Shown: one piece after another, positions 1 through 7,789 of the stretch
Position numbering within the stretch: the stretch's first letter is position 1
Layout: every line of letters starts with the position of its first letter
From: Lachnospiraceae bacterium
GTDB lineage: Bacteria > Bacillota > Clostridia > Lachnospirales > Lachnospiraceae
Direction of reading: 5' to 3'
DNA length: 64,000 nucleotides
Assembly (NCBI GenBank): GCA_015057505.1
Contig: SVEG01000014.1
Location: forward strand, 17,670-81,669
The notes under the pieces: generated by a model
What the model saw: the letters and a program-made list of their open reading frames with translations, nothing else
The model's database searches: none
What the model was told of the DNA's origin: nothing
Position numbers and translations under genes: made by a program

Positions 1-310
1 CCCATCGCGCCTCGCAATGTTCTTCAGACAGTGTCACATTACCACTTTTTATCGTACAATAATATACAAGTATAATCATGGAACCCACATAGCTTACATA
101 TGCTAAATCTCCGACACTTACCGAAAGGCCTACTTCCTCCCGGATTTCTCTTCGCAAAGCCTCTTCCAAGCTTTCGCTGGGCTCAACTGCTCCTCCTGCA
201 TTTTCCCATGTACCAATTCCAATATCTTCTCTATCACTTCGCTTAAGCAAAAGGACCTTTTTCTGTTGCTTATCATAAATGATTCCTTTAACAACAAGTT
301 CTACCTTCAT
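1..310 (-). CDS. NUDIX hydrolase (partial, C-terminus beyond window)
   Basis: This is the first 103 residues of a NUDIX hydrolase; the frame stays open to the left edge. Residues 40-62 hold the NUDIX box (G40, E46, then REIREEVGL from 54), the divalent-metal motif that hydrolyses nucleoside diphosphates linked to another group. The substrate cannot be told from this part. The ATG has a GGAG ribosome site about 10 bases upstream and lies 45 bases after the dapB stop, so it could be co-transcribed with dapB. The family assignment is firm because the box is complete. Confidence 0.88.
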   Translation of the reverse strand, partial: MKVELVVKGIIYDKQQKKVLLLKRSDREDIGIGTWENAGGAVEPSESLEEALRREIREEVGLSVSVGDLAYVSYVGSMIILVYYCTIKSGNVTLSEEHCEARW

Positions 311-355
311 TCTTTTATTTCTCCATATACTTCTAATTTCATTTCAAATAATTCT

Positions 356-1111
356 TCAATTATCCCCACATAAATCATCCATGTTATACAAACCATTAGA
401 CTGTTTTGCCGTCCAAATCATTGCTTCTATTGCACCATCCGCAAAAGTTTCTCTTGATGTCACCTGATGTTTAAACGTAAGAACCTCATCCTTGCAATTT
501 GCAAAAATAACCTCGTGTTCTCCGAATATATTTCCTCCGCGAATACTACAAATATTAATTTTATCCGGATTTATTTTTTTGTTTGCATTTGTCAAAGCAT
601 CTTTTATCATCAATGCAGTCCCGCTCGGTGCATCTTTTTTCTGATTATGGTGATACTCCACTACCTGTATATCCGTATCATCACTTATTCTCTTTGCTAC
701 AAACTTTAGAGTCTCAATAAAATCATGTAATGCAATACTGAAGTTACCTGTCATAAATACGGGAATCTGCATTGATAATCTACCGATTTCTTCAATGCTT
801 TCAGGTGTAAAAGCAGTTGTTGCAATAACAAGCGGTTTTTTCATTATCTCATACTTCGGATAATTATTACTCATGAATGTATCAGCATTAGTACAATCAA
901 TAAAAACATCGCAATCATTTGCAAGCTCTATATCATCTATGATTGCAAGCTTTAAGTTTCCGCCTACAATTTCAGATATATTTCGCCCAACAAATTGATT
1001 GCCTCTTCTTGCAATGGCATGGCTTAATTTAACATCTTCTCTTTTCAAAATATTTTTTATAATGGCACTGCCCAGCTTACCTGTACAACCTACAACTGCT
1101 ATTTTTAACAT
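356..1111 (-). CDS. dapB: 4-hydroxy-tetrahydrodipicolinate reductase
   Basis: DapB reduces hydroxy-tetrahydrodipicolinate with NAD(P)H in the diaminopimelate/lysine pathway, which supplies peptidoglycan. The protein opens with a Rossmann glycine motif (VVGCTGKLGSA) and has the DapB substrate loop EYHHNQKKDAPSGTA, with catalytic His-His-x-x-Lys residues and the DAPSGTA signature. It has 251 residues, normal for the family. I start at the MLKIAV methionine because GGAAAGAG sits just ahead of it; an ATG four codons upstream has no usable site. No other lysine gene is next to it. Confidence 0.93.
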   Translation of the reverse strand: MLKIAVVGCTGKLGSAIIKNILKREDVKLSHAIARRGNQFVGRNISEIVGGNLKLAIIDDIELANDCDVFIDCTNADTFMSNNYPKYEIMKKPLVIATTAFTPESIEEIGRLSMQIPVFMTGNFSIALHDFIETLKFVAKRISDDTDIQVVEYHHNQKKDAPSGTALMIKDALTNANKKINPDKINICSIRGGNIFGEHEVIFANCKDEVLTFKHQVTSRETFADGAIEAMIWTAKQSNGLYNMDDLCGDN

Positions 1112-1156
1112 ATCTCTTTCCATCCTTACTTATAATCTAATTCTGCAAATACAAAT

Positions 1157-1765
1157 TCATCTCTTCTCAAAAATCTCCGCAAAAAACTTCCTAATTCCGT
1201 CATCTACCGATGTACTCACATCTTTTACTTCCAAATCGTAATAATATTTACCGGTTTTGATATCTATCGACAAAGAATCCAGCGGGAACCCTTCAACACG
1301 TTTTGAATGCGGCTTTGTGACTAAAATAAAAGGCTCCGTGGCAATTGACATATCCATACTTGAATAGTGATGATTCACATTTAAAATAAAATAGATTGCG
1401 TTTCTATATCGTCCGGTTATCTTGCCGCCATGTTGCTTAGCTAAAGATGCATAATGCTCTATCATTTCGTCATCGCTTAACTCTTTACCATTTACTCTGC
1501 GCACGTGAATTCCCGGCTGTTCGTCCTCTTCCAATTCATCAAAATACAAACCACTGTCACAAGAAAATACCGGCATATGAAAAGCTTCATAATAAGCCCG
1601 AGCCTTTATTTCTGCATTTTCAAGTGGCGTTTTTCCATTTTCGTTTATAAACGGAAGTTCACACTTTAAATCATTTAAACCAATAAGTTCTATATTCAGT
1701 GGTTTTACCGATTTTTCCATTGCCTGAAGTTTGCCTTTATTGGTGGTGCCGTATAAAATCTTCAT
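1157..1765 (-). CDS. Non-canonical purine NTP pyrophosphatase (RdgB/HAM1 family)
   Basis: A 202-residue member of the RdgB/HAM1 family, which hydrolyses XTP, ITP and dITP to monophosphates and keeps deaminated purines out of nucleic acid. The N-terminus has the family motif (YGTTNKGKL, phosphate-binding Lys) and the centre has SCDSGLYFDEL followed by PGIHVRRVNG, matching DSG-L and PG-x-x-x-R. The usual S-H-R C-terminal motif is not obvious (SKRVEGFPLDSL may stand in), so it may be a divergent subgroup. AAAGG lies 7 bases before the ATG. The comB-like gene ends 4 bases upstream, suggesting one transcript. Confidence 0.8.
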   Translation of the reverse strand: MKILYGTTNKGKLQAMEKSVKPLNIELIGLNDLKCELPFINENGKTPLENAEIKARAYYEAFHMPVFSCDSGLYFDELEEDEQPGIHVRRVNGKELSDDEMIEHYASLAKQHGGKITGRYRNAIYFILNVNHHYSSMDMSIATEPFILVTKPHSKRVEGFPLDSLSIDIKTGKYYYDLEVKDVSTSVDDGIRKFFAEIFEKR

Positions 1766-1769
1766 TTTT

Positions 1770-2474
1770 CTACCTTTCTATTTTACGTGTAACAAACCCT
1801 GTCTCATCCTTCTCAATCCTAATCACAAAAGGAAACTTATTGTACTTTATACACATCCAAAAGTCTTCCTTTGGAAAAACATCCTGCCTTGCCTCATCAA
1901 AGAAATGTTCGCCGCCGTGATATTGAAGGTCTGTCACTCTTTTATCAATATCTTTAAGCTCTTTGCCTTCCAAAATACTTTTAATATACTCAGCGCAAAG
2001 CTCATCTTCTGCTGCAGGACGAACGCCGTTATTACCCATACAAACAAGTGACACCGTCTCGGGTTGCTTGTCCATTATGTACTCTGCTACGGCTTTTGCA
2101 TTAATCAAGCTTCCTGTAATGATTTCACTTGCGCCTTTAGCATTAACTATTCCCTGTGTTCCCGCGCTCGTTGTATGAATAATCGTTTTACCTTTCACCG
2201 CTTCCGGCAACACAGTTGACGGAGAATTACCGTAGTCGAATCCTTCACACTTTTTGCCGTTGCGCTCACCTATAAGAACACTATCCGCTATAGCATTCTT
2301 TAAATGAAACGCCTCATCAATCGTTCCGATAGGGCGAATCACTTTCACACCCATATCATACAAATAACACTCCAACGAAAACGCCCTAAATACATCAATA
2401 ATTACCGTAAGGCCTTCCGCTTGTTTTGCACCTTCGATTAGATGCAGGATGTTTACTTTACTCAAAGTTTTCAC
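1770..2474 (-). CDS. 2-phosphosulfolactate phosphatase family protein (ComB-like)
   Basis: It resembles ComB, a Mg2+-dependent phosphatase first described in coenzyme M synthesis and present in many bacteria without that pathway, where its substrate is unknown. Recognisable parts are IIDVFRAFSLE (acidic metal site), IGERNGKKCEGFDYGNSP and HTTSAGTQG in the first half, and EDELCAEYI near residue 165. The start is uncertain: I chose a GTG at 2474 behind GAGAGG; an in-frame TTG at 2495 adds seven residues. It has about 234 residues, normal for ComB. Confidence 0.75.
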   Translation of the reverse strand: MKTLSKVNILHLIEGAKQAEGLTVIIDVFRAFSLECYLYDMGVKVIRPIGTIDEAFHLKNAIADSVLIGERNGKKCEGFDYGNSPSTVLPEAVKGKTIIHTTSAGTQGIVNAKGASEIITGSLINAKAVAEYIMDKQPETVSLVCMGNNGVRPAAEDELCAEYIKSILEGKELKDIDKRVTDLQYHGGEHFFDEARQDVFPKEDFWMCIKYNKFPFVIRIEKDETGFVTRKIER

Positions 2475-2499
2475 ATACCTCTCTTGAGAAATCAAATCT

Positions 2500-3054
2500 T
2501 CATTTTAAATATTTATATATAACATCATCACTCCATATATGAGCTTCTATATATCTTTCAGGACCATATTTTCCATCATTGTTCCAATCTTGTGGCAATC
2601 CATATTTTCTTATAATCTCTAAGATTTCATCATAAGAATAAAGCTTTTTTCGATACTCTTTTCCATCATTAACTTTATCACTAAAAGTCGGATGCGAATC
2701 ACCATATGTAAAAGAAACCGTCCTTAAATCAAATTCCTCTATAGGAATTTTTATAACAGAACTATTATCATACCAAGTGCTTAACCACGGACTATGCTCT
2801 ACGACCATATAATGCGGTGATTTTCTTGCAATCAATCCGCCCTTTTTTATAAATTCATTTCTCAATATATTTTCATAATAAACCCGGGCTTGCATATAAT
2901 CTGCCTGCCTTTTTGCACATTGTACATTAGGCTTTGTTACTGCAATTTCACTGAGTATTTTATTTTCTTCCTCTATACTTATATCAGATAAGTTTTTAAA
3001 AGGTCCTATTGCTTTATCATAATAATGATATAAATACAACTTTACCAGCTCCAT
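2500..3054 (-). CDS. Conserved hypothetical protein
   Basis: I do not recognise this 184-residue protein. It has no signal peptide or membrane segment and is rich in Tyr, Trp and charged residues. The N-terminal half (residues 25-75) looks helical and basic; the C-terminal half has aromatic patches such as HSPWLSTWYD and QDWNNDG. It lies between the comB-like and VOC genes in a run of small accessory genes that face the same way with short gaps. Confidence 0.6.
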   Translation of the reverse strand: MELVKLYLYHYYDKAIGPFKNLSDISIEEENKILSEIAVTKPNVQCAKRQADYMQARVYYENILRNEFIKKGGLIARKSPHYMVVEHSPWLSTWYDNSSVIKIPIEEFDLRTVSFTYGDSHPTFSDKVNDGKEYRKKLYSYDEILEIIRKYGLPQDWNNDGKYGPERYIEAHIWSDDVIYKYLK

Positions 3055-3081
3055 AAATTAAAATCTAAAACAATATTTGTA

Positions 3082-3486
3082 TTATTCAAATATATCAATA
3101 ATATACCCGTCAATCGTTGTTAATCTGCAAGTCTTTCCGCCCCAAGGCTGAACAACCACTTTTGTAATCTTATCCCAACCCTTTGATATTACATAGTCGT
3201 ACATTTTTTCAATTCCAACAACCTGCATAAATGAAATACGTCTGGGTTCAGGTGTTCCATAGAACATTTGCATACCTGTAAACGGTGCAAAATGTACACG
3301 TTCTACTTCCGGTAGCATATCAAAAACCACACCATAACAACCATTTCCGTTGTTATCTCTTTCTACAATATTGCTGTACCAACCCAATATATCCTCAAAC
3401 CACTTCGCAGTTCTGTCCATATCCAAAGTTAAATATATAGGTGCATTCTCTTTAACAAAATAACCTTTTTCACTGAATTTGCTCAT
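3082..3486 (-). CDS. VOC (glyoxalase/bleomycin-resistance fold) protein
   Basis: A 134-residue single-domain protein of the vicinal-oxygen-chelate superfamily. Visible features are the beta-alpha start (APIYLTLDMDRTAKWFEDILGW), a conserved aromatic core, and the closing DGYIIDIFE strand with a terminal acidic residue of the kind that binds metal. The family spans glyoxalases, dioxygenases and resistance proteins; nothing here picks one. I use the second methionine because GGAGG sits 8 bases ahead of it, whereas the first ATG overlaps that site. Confidence 0.7.
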   Translation of the reverse strand: MSKFSEKGYFVKENAPIYLTLDMDRTAKWFEDILGWYSNIVERDNNGNGCYGVVFDMLPEVERVHFAPFTGMQMFYGTPEPRRISFMQVVGIEKMYDYVISKGWDKITKVVVQPWGGKTCRLTTIDGYIIDIFE

Positions 3487-3507
3487 AACAAATACCTCCA
3501 TACTTTA

Positions 3508-4143
3508 TTATTTTGTAAGCCCAAACGCTTTTTCCACCAACAAAAGCGTCTCTTCTATCGTTCTTTTCTCATCTCGCAATATAACATTAAAGCCCGAATT
3601 CAAAAAGTTATCATAATTCTCCTTTGAATTAATTCGTCTGAGACACTCTCTAAAATTCTCTATTGCCTTATTAGGCTCATCTTCCTTCAATAACAACTGA
3701 TACAAAAACTGCTTTTCTTTATCTGGACGCTCAAAAAATCTGGTGACAGATATATCAGGAGCCGCCAACATAATTAAAACATGCTCTTCATCTGATATCT
3801 CTCTCAACACATCAACAGGGATATTTGTATCAACAAAAACCTTTTTGTCTTGCTTGGAAAGCTCCTCTAAAATCCTCAATTCAAGAATCGTACATTCTTT
3901 TTCGCAGCCTTTTATCCAAGCCTCATATTCATCAGGTGTCCTTCTGATAAAATCGCTCCAGTTTTCCAAATCCCTTGTATAAGTCAAACTCGGAAATTCA
4001 CTTTTGTCCAAATCAGCCATAAGCGAATCATGGTAATTTTCTTCGCAGGCAATACCATTATGTTTCTCTGCCAAAAGTTTAACCATAGTTGATTTGCCGG
4101 CATACGCCGTACCGTTTATAAAATATATATTATCAAATTTCAT
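3508..4143 (-). CDS. P-loop NTPase/kinase-like protein
   Basis: A 211-residue cytoplasmic protein whose N-terminus has a Walker A loop (GTAYAGKST, residues 11-19) directly after the first beta strand, as in nucleotide or small-molecule kinases. VFVDTNIPVD may be the second acidic strand, and the LRRINSKENY region may act as a lid. The substrate is unknown. Its ATG overlaps the stop of the upstream P-loop gene by four bases (ATGA), so the two are translationally coupled and may work together. Confidence 0.7.
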   Translation of the reverse strand: MKFDNIYFINGTAYAGKSTMVKLLAEKHNGIACEENYHDSLMADLDKSEFPSLTYTRDLENWSDFIRRTPDEYEAWIKGCEKECTILELRILEELSKQDKKVFVDTNIPVDVLREISDEEHVLIMLAAPDISVTRFFERPDKEKQFLYQLLLKEDEPNKAIENFRECLRRINSKENYDNFLNSGFNVILRDEKRTIEETLLLVEKAFGLTK

Positions 4144-4739
4144 ATACTGTCTCTCTTTTCATTTGTATCTATCAAGCTGTCCACAAAATCATTCAACACT
4201 TTTTCACGATTATGTGATGTTTCATAGTAAGGTAATCCATATTGTATACATTGCTCTTTAATAATTTTACTAATATTCACTATATCTACGCAATCTCTCT
4301 GATTCTCTTCATCTGAATGAAAATAAGTATAATCATTAGGAGTATCATGCATTTTTAATATCTTAAACCGTTCTTCCGCTGTAGTATCAGATGATAAGAA
4401 ATAATAAATCTCACAATCTTTTTCTCCAATGTATGTAACATAGTCTCTAGGCAATAATTGATACACATCAACAACTATCCCGTAATCACATTCATTGTAC
4501 TCACCACTGTCTAACATAGCCCTAATAAATGGTGCAATTTTAGCACTAATATGTTCTAAATTTATTTGTGGATCAATAGGTGCTTCTGTATCAATATTAG
4601 TCTCCGGAAAAACTTTCTCAATTCCTGCAATAATTGAATCCATGCTGATATGCTGATATCCGAATTTTTTTGCTATAATTTGTGACACTGTACTTTTACC
4701 GGCACGTGGCACCCCTGCTATTATTATACACTTCTTCAA
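4140..4739 (-). CDS. P-loop kinase-like protein (AAA/shikimate-kinase-like fold)
   Basis: A 199-residue small P-loop protein with Walker A motif GVPRAGKST at residues 9-17, then HISMDSII, the Asp-bearing strand-2 region typical of shikimate/gluconate-kinase-type enzymes. VVDVYQLLPRDY and the basic stretch near EERFKIL look like base- and lid-type regions. Start is a TTG preceded by GAGAGG at 8 bases. Coupled by ATGA overlap to a second P-loop gene downstream. The two are related in fold but not close copies. Substrate unknown. Confidence 0.7.
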   Translation of the reverse strand: MKKCIIIAGVPRAGKSTVSQIIAKKFGYQHISMDSIIAGIEKVFPETNIDTEAPIDPQINLEHISAKIAPFIRAMLDSGEYNECDYGIVVDVYQLLPRDYVTYIGEKDCEIYYFLSSDTTAEERFKILKMHDTPNDYTYFHSDEENQRDCVDIVNISKIIKEQCIQYGLPYYETSHNREKVLNDFVDSLIDTNEKRDSI

Positions 4740-4751
4740 ACTAATTACCTC

Positions 4752-5180
4752 TCATACCAAACTCTTCATAAATCTAATTTGCTCTTTCTCGTTATCATAC
4801 CCCATTGCCCGATAAAATTCATGCGCTTCTTTTCGAGATCCACCTGAATTTAGTCTTACTTTATTTATGCCTAACTCCTTGGCCCATTTTTCCGCTTGGT
4901 GCAACAATGCCTTACCAACGCCTCTTCTTCTGTAATCAGCAAAAACAGCCAAGCCAAGAATATTTATCATTGAATCAAAATATAGAGTTCTGTATACTTC
5001 TGCATGAATGTAACCAACAACAATATTATCTGTTTCTGCAACAAAAACGATTTCTCTTCTGTTATCAAGTTCTATTAATCTTCTCAAAACAAACTCATCA
5101 TCACATTCATACCCTAAATCTTCACAGCTTATTTTACATATTGCAGAAGCATCTTTTTTGTCGGCTTTGCGTATATTCAT
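4752..5180 (-). CDS. GNAT family N-acetyltransferase
   Basis: A 142-residue single GNAT domain. Motif A is clear: LGLAVFADYRRRGVGKALL around residues 75-93 contains the Q/RxxGxG/A acetyl-CoA pyrophosphate loop (RRRGVGK). The following WAKELGINKVRLNSG strand and the C-terminal HEFYRAMGY motif complete the fold. Acceptor unknown; this size suits amino-group acetylation of small molecules or proteins. AGGAGG sits 7 bases before the ATG. Confidence 0.88.
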   Translation of the reverse strand: MNIRKADKKDASAICKISCEDLGYECDDEFVLRRLIELDNRREIVFVAETDNIVVGYIHAEVYRTLYFDSMINILGLAVFADYRRRGVGKALLHQAEKWAKELGINKVRLNSGGSRKEAHEFYRAMGYDNEKEQIRFMKSLV

Positions 5181-5203
5181 ATCTCTGCCTCCTGTTTTGT
5201 TTT

Positions 5204-6121
5204 CTAAAACTTTCTCCTCATATACTCAATTCTCGCTGCTACCGCCGCCTTAGTCGTAGGAGCTTTTTGCACAATATCAAAACCATGCATAGTGCCCTTT
5301 GTTTCATTCAATTCAACATCTATATTTGCATCTTGCAACTTTTTCGCATAATTAATTCCGTCATCATGCAGGCAGTCAAATTCAGCCGTTTCAACATAAG
5401 CCTGTGGCAAATCTTCACAGTTCCCTTCAATCGGCGATGCATAAACAAAATTTTCTACATCTGTATTCTGAATGTAGCCACTTATCATGCATTTTGACAG
5501 TGTACTGTTCCACATAGGAGTATCAGTAAATTTGCGATTACTTTCGCTGCTAAGACTTTGGTCAACGAACGGATAAACCAGTAACTGAAATTTAAAATTA
5601 ATATCCAAGCCTCTATCCCGTACCATCTGAGTTACCGCTGCTGCAAGGCAACCGCCCGCACTGTCGCCACCTATAGCGATTTTCTCCTTATTTATCCCAA
5701 GACCCTCGGCATTTTCATAAGCCCATTTCAGCGCTTCATAACTATCCTCAACCGGAATCGGAAAAGGATGCTTAGGAGCCAGTCTATACTGAACAAACAA
5801 AACCTTACAAGGCGCATTTAGTGCATATGCCTTTGCATTGCGGTAATGAGATCCTGCTGCTTCAAAGAAAAAACCGCCGCCATGATAATAAACCAGACAA
5901 TTTTCTGTCTTAATATGTCTGGGCTCCATAATAAAAACTTCTATAGTCTCACCGTTATAGCCTTTGATGTTTTTCTTGGCAACCGATATATCTTTATCCC
6001 GCCATATCCATTTGGGCGGTTTCATCATTTCACCCATTTTACCTGCCATTTTAGGATTCTTAAATGGTTGTTTAAAATGATTAAACGGAAAAAACTCTTT
6101 ACTTATAGGATATTTGGGCAT
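5204..6121 (-). CDS. Alpha/beta hydrolase, hormone-sensitive-lipase-type esterase
   Basis: A 305-residue carboxylesterase of the HSL (family IV) group. The oxyanion-hole motif HGGGFFFEA is at about residues 79-87, the nucleophile elbow GDSAGG at about 153-158, and the C-terminal MHGFD supplies the catalytic His; an Asp in the AEFDCLHDD region completes the triad. No signal peptide, so it acts in the cytoplasm on short-chain esters. The downstream GNAT gene could share the transcript. AAGGAG lies 8 bases before the ATG. Confidence 0.88.
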   Translation of the reverse strand: MPKYPISKEFFPFNHFKQPFKNPKMAGKMGEMMKPPKWIWRDKDISVAKKNIKGYNGETIEVFIMEPRHIKTENCLVYYHGGGFFFEAAGSHYRNAKAYALNAPCKVLFVQYRLAPKHPFPIPVEDSYEALKWAYENAEGLGINKEKIAIGGDSAGGCLAAAVTQMVRDRGLDINFKFQLLVYPFVDQSLSSESNRKFTDTPMWNSTLSKCMISGYIQNTDVENFVYASPIEGNCEDLPQAYVETAEFDCLHDDGINYAKKLQDANIDVELNETKGTMHGFDIVQKAPTTKAAVAARIEYMRRKF

Positions 6122-6133
6122 AATATTTTCTCC

Positions 6134-6391
6134 TTATTTTCTAATCAGATGTACCGCTTCTTCATAATCATTCTTATGCACATAAATCTTATACTCATAC
6201 ATAGTGCTTGTATCCTGCCCAAAAGTGCCTGTGCGTGCCCTCGAACCCGCAGCCATAGGCGATGGACTCATACGATTAATCGTCTTAATTGTGTAATCAA
6301 TCTTATTGGCAGCAAGAATGTCACGCACTCTCGACTGCTCCTTCATATCAAAAGTTATACATAATTCTTTCCTGTTAAAAATCGTTATCAT
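6134..6391 (-). CDS. Small hypothetical protein (DUF2007-like)
   Basis: An 85-residue protein with a beta-alpha-beta pattern at the start (ITIFNRKELCITFDMKEQSRVRDILAANKIDY) and KIYVHKNDYEEAVHLIRK at the end, a ferredoxin-like layout as in DUF2007 signal-transducing proteins. The middle is a Ser/Ala/Gly/Met-rich loop. No membrane segment. It lies 12 bases upstream of the esterase and is first after the long regulatory-looking gap at 6392-6727, so it probably heads that transcript. Function unknown. Confidence 0.65.
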   Translation of the reverse strand: MITIFNRKELCITFDMKEQSRVRDILAANKIDYTIKTINRMSPSPMAAGSRARTGTFGQDTSTMYEYKIYVHKNDYEEAVHLIRK

Positions 6392-6473
6392 AATATTTAT
6401 TCCCCTTTTCTCTCAAATTGTTTAATCTTTATAAATATAATTTTTGTCTATTTTTAAGACATACGGCTAATCA

Positions 6474-6557
6474 AGTTGACATAATTTATTTATGTAAATT
6501 ATTTTCGACACAACATCATTACAGTTGACATAATCAAATTATGTCAACTGTTTTTTT
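6474..6557. promoter_or_regulatory. Perfect 14-bp inverted repeat plus a third half-site upstream of the 85-aa gene
   Basis: ACAGTTGACATAAT at 6521-6534 and its exact complement at 6538-6551 are separated by three bases. AGTTGACATAAT occurs again at 6474-6485. On the minus strand the palindrome contains a TTGACA hexamer that could be the -35 box for the 85-residue gene, so a dimeric repressor bound here would block it. On the plus strand the palindrome is followed by seven T, the shape of an intrinsic terminator, but no plus-strand gene ends nearby. I favour an operator/promoter. Confidence 0.6.
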
Positions 6558-6604
6558 GTTATGCATTTATAACCATAAAGAAATTCAGTCATTATAGACA
6601 ATTT

Positions 6605-6710
6605 GAAACCGTATGTCACCGTCGGTACTTAGCAAGAAAGGTCTTCCGTCTTTGAAGAGCTTTCGAGCTTAGTATCCGTTACTGGTGACATCCGAGCGAA
6701 AGCGTGTTTC
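6605..6710. other. Long imperfect hairpin of unknown role after the PHP gene
   Basis: ATGTCACC (6613-6620) pairs with GGTGACAT (6684-6691). Inside it TACTTAGC pairs imperfectly with GCTTAGTA, and the core AAAGGTCTTC pairs with GAAGAGCTTT. Outside, GAAAC (6605-6609) can pair with GTTTC (6706-6710). The nested arms span about 100 bases with no coding potential. The element lies just 3' of the PHP gene, so it may be a 3'-end structure, an unassigned RNA or a dispersed repeat. There is no T-run, so it is not a plain terminator. Confidence 0.45.
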
Positions 6711-6727
6711 ACAATTGCTATGATGAC

Positions 6728-7450
6728 TTAATTTCTTTTCGTTACAAGTGCATTCAAAACGCCTTTAATACTCTTCTCCTCAACCCACAAGGTATTCTCG
6801 GGCTCATTAATATTCTCAAGAAAATGTGAATCTGAATCCGTAATAACATTACACTTTTCAAGATACGGATTTTGCTTTCTCAAATTATGGAGATTCGCCA
6901 TATTTTTAAGTTCAAAACAAGTAAACTTGCTGTCCGGAGGCACAAAACCGAGGTTAGCAAGCAGGCTGTTTGAATTTTTATCAATATGTGCAGGAATCAT
7001 AATTCCGTCATACTTTGCCACAAGGTCATACACATTACTAAAGGATATGTCCGTGGCATTTATAAGGAGATTGGGAACCGTGCCTATAACCGCATCATTT
7101 TCATCCATGATAAGCTGCTCACCGAAAATCTCCGGGCGGTTCTTTACCGGCTGAAGATGCTCATAAACGTATTTATCGAATTCAAGTGCTTTTTCAAGAC
7201 TCGCAAACAAGCAGACTACATGAACCTCTTCAACCGTAGTCAGCTCCATTCCCGGTATAACAAGTATTCCGTACTGCTCTCCAAGCTTCATTACAGCCTC
7301 ACAATTTTTGCAGGTGTTGTGGTCTGTAAGGGCAATTACGTCAAGCTCCTTCAGCGCAGACATACCGACGATATTACCGGGAGTCATATCCGCATCGCCA
7401 CAGGGAGAGAGACAGGAATGCATATGTAAATCATAAGTAACACTTATCAT
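6728..7450 (-). CDS. PHP-domain metal-dependent phosphoesterase
   Basis: A 240-residue PHP protein. The N-terminus has DLHMHSCLSPCGD (metal-binding His9 and His11) and ALTDHN at 40-45, two of the four PHP motifs; later VVCLFA, PAHIDKN and ITDSDSHF fit motifs III-IV, giving a multinuclear metal site that hydrolyses phosphoesters. Its ATG overlaps the stop of the upstream DRTGG gene (ATGA). It closes an operon with the HydS-like protein and the HATPase, suggesting a downstream effector role in hydrogen or redox sensing. That role is inference. Confidence 0.88.
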   Translation of the reverse strand: MISVTYDLHMHSCLSPCGDADMTPGNIVGMSALKELDVIALTDHNTCKNCEAVMKLGEQYGILVIPGMELTTVEEVHVVCLFASLEKALEFDKYVYEHLQPVKNRPEIFGEQLIMDENDAVIGTVPNLLINATDISFSNVYDLVAKYDGIMIPAHIDKNSNSLLANLGFVPPDSKFTCFELKNMANLHNLRKQNPYLEKCNVITDSDSHFLENINEPENTLWVEEKSIKGVLNALVTKRN

Positions 7451-7779
7451 ACAAGTAATTCATGAACTGCAAGCGCAGCTTCAAAAACCGGTAATTCTGT
7501 CTGCAAAACCGTGATTCCTTCTTCCTTTGCCTTCAAAAGTGCCGCATCGTCAAGGTCAATGCCTTCTGCAAGAATAATACAGGCAGCATCCGTAAGTGTC
7601 GCAACCGCAAGCGTATTGATATTGCCCATAACGGTTACCCATGCGCATCCGGCAGAGGCTCTACTCATCGCGATACTTAAAAGGTCACAACAAAAAACCT
7701 TACTGATATCGGCAGAGGTCTCCTCACCCTCCACAAGTACCTTAAATATATCTTTGTTAATCAGTTCTGCTACTGTCAT
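7447..7779 (-). CDS. DRTGG-domain protein
   Basis: A 110-residue stand-alone DRTGG-like domain, a fold named from phosphotransacetylase/HPr-kinase-linked proteins and thought to bind nucleotides or regulate partners. It has alternating strands and Gly/Ala-rich turns (GCAWVTVMGNINTLAVA; LTDAACIILAEG). It is a distant relative of the product at 9515-9871, so this operon has two such domains. It sits between the HydS-like and PHP genes; AGGAGG precedes its ATG. Its ligand is unknown. Confidence 0.7.
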   Translation of the reverse strand: MTVAELINKDIFKVLVEGEETSADISKVFCCDLLSIAMSRASAGCAWVTVMGNINTLAVATLTDAACIILAEGIDLDDAALLKAKEEGITVLQTELPVFEAALAVHELLV

Positions 7780-7789
7780 AGCTTACCTC

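Noticed and set aside
4805..5497. Plus-strand 230-residue open frame
   Set aside because: It is antisense to the GNAT and esterase genes, has no ribosome site and reads as low-complexity Leu/Phe/Cys sequence, so it is a shadow of the coding strand.
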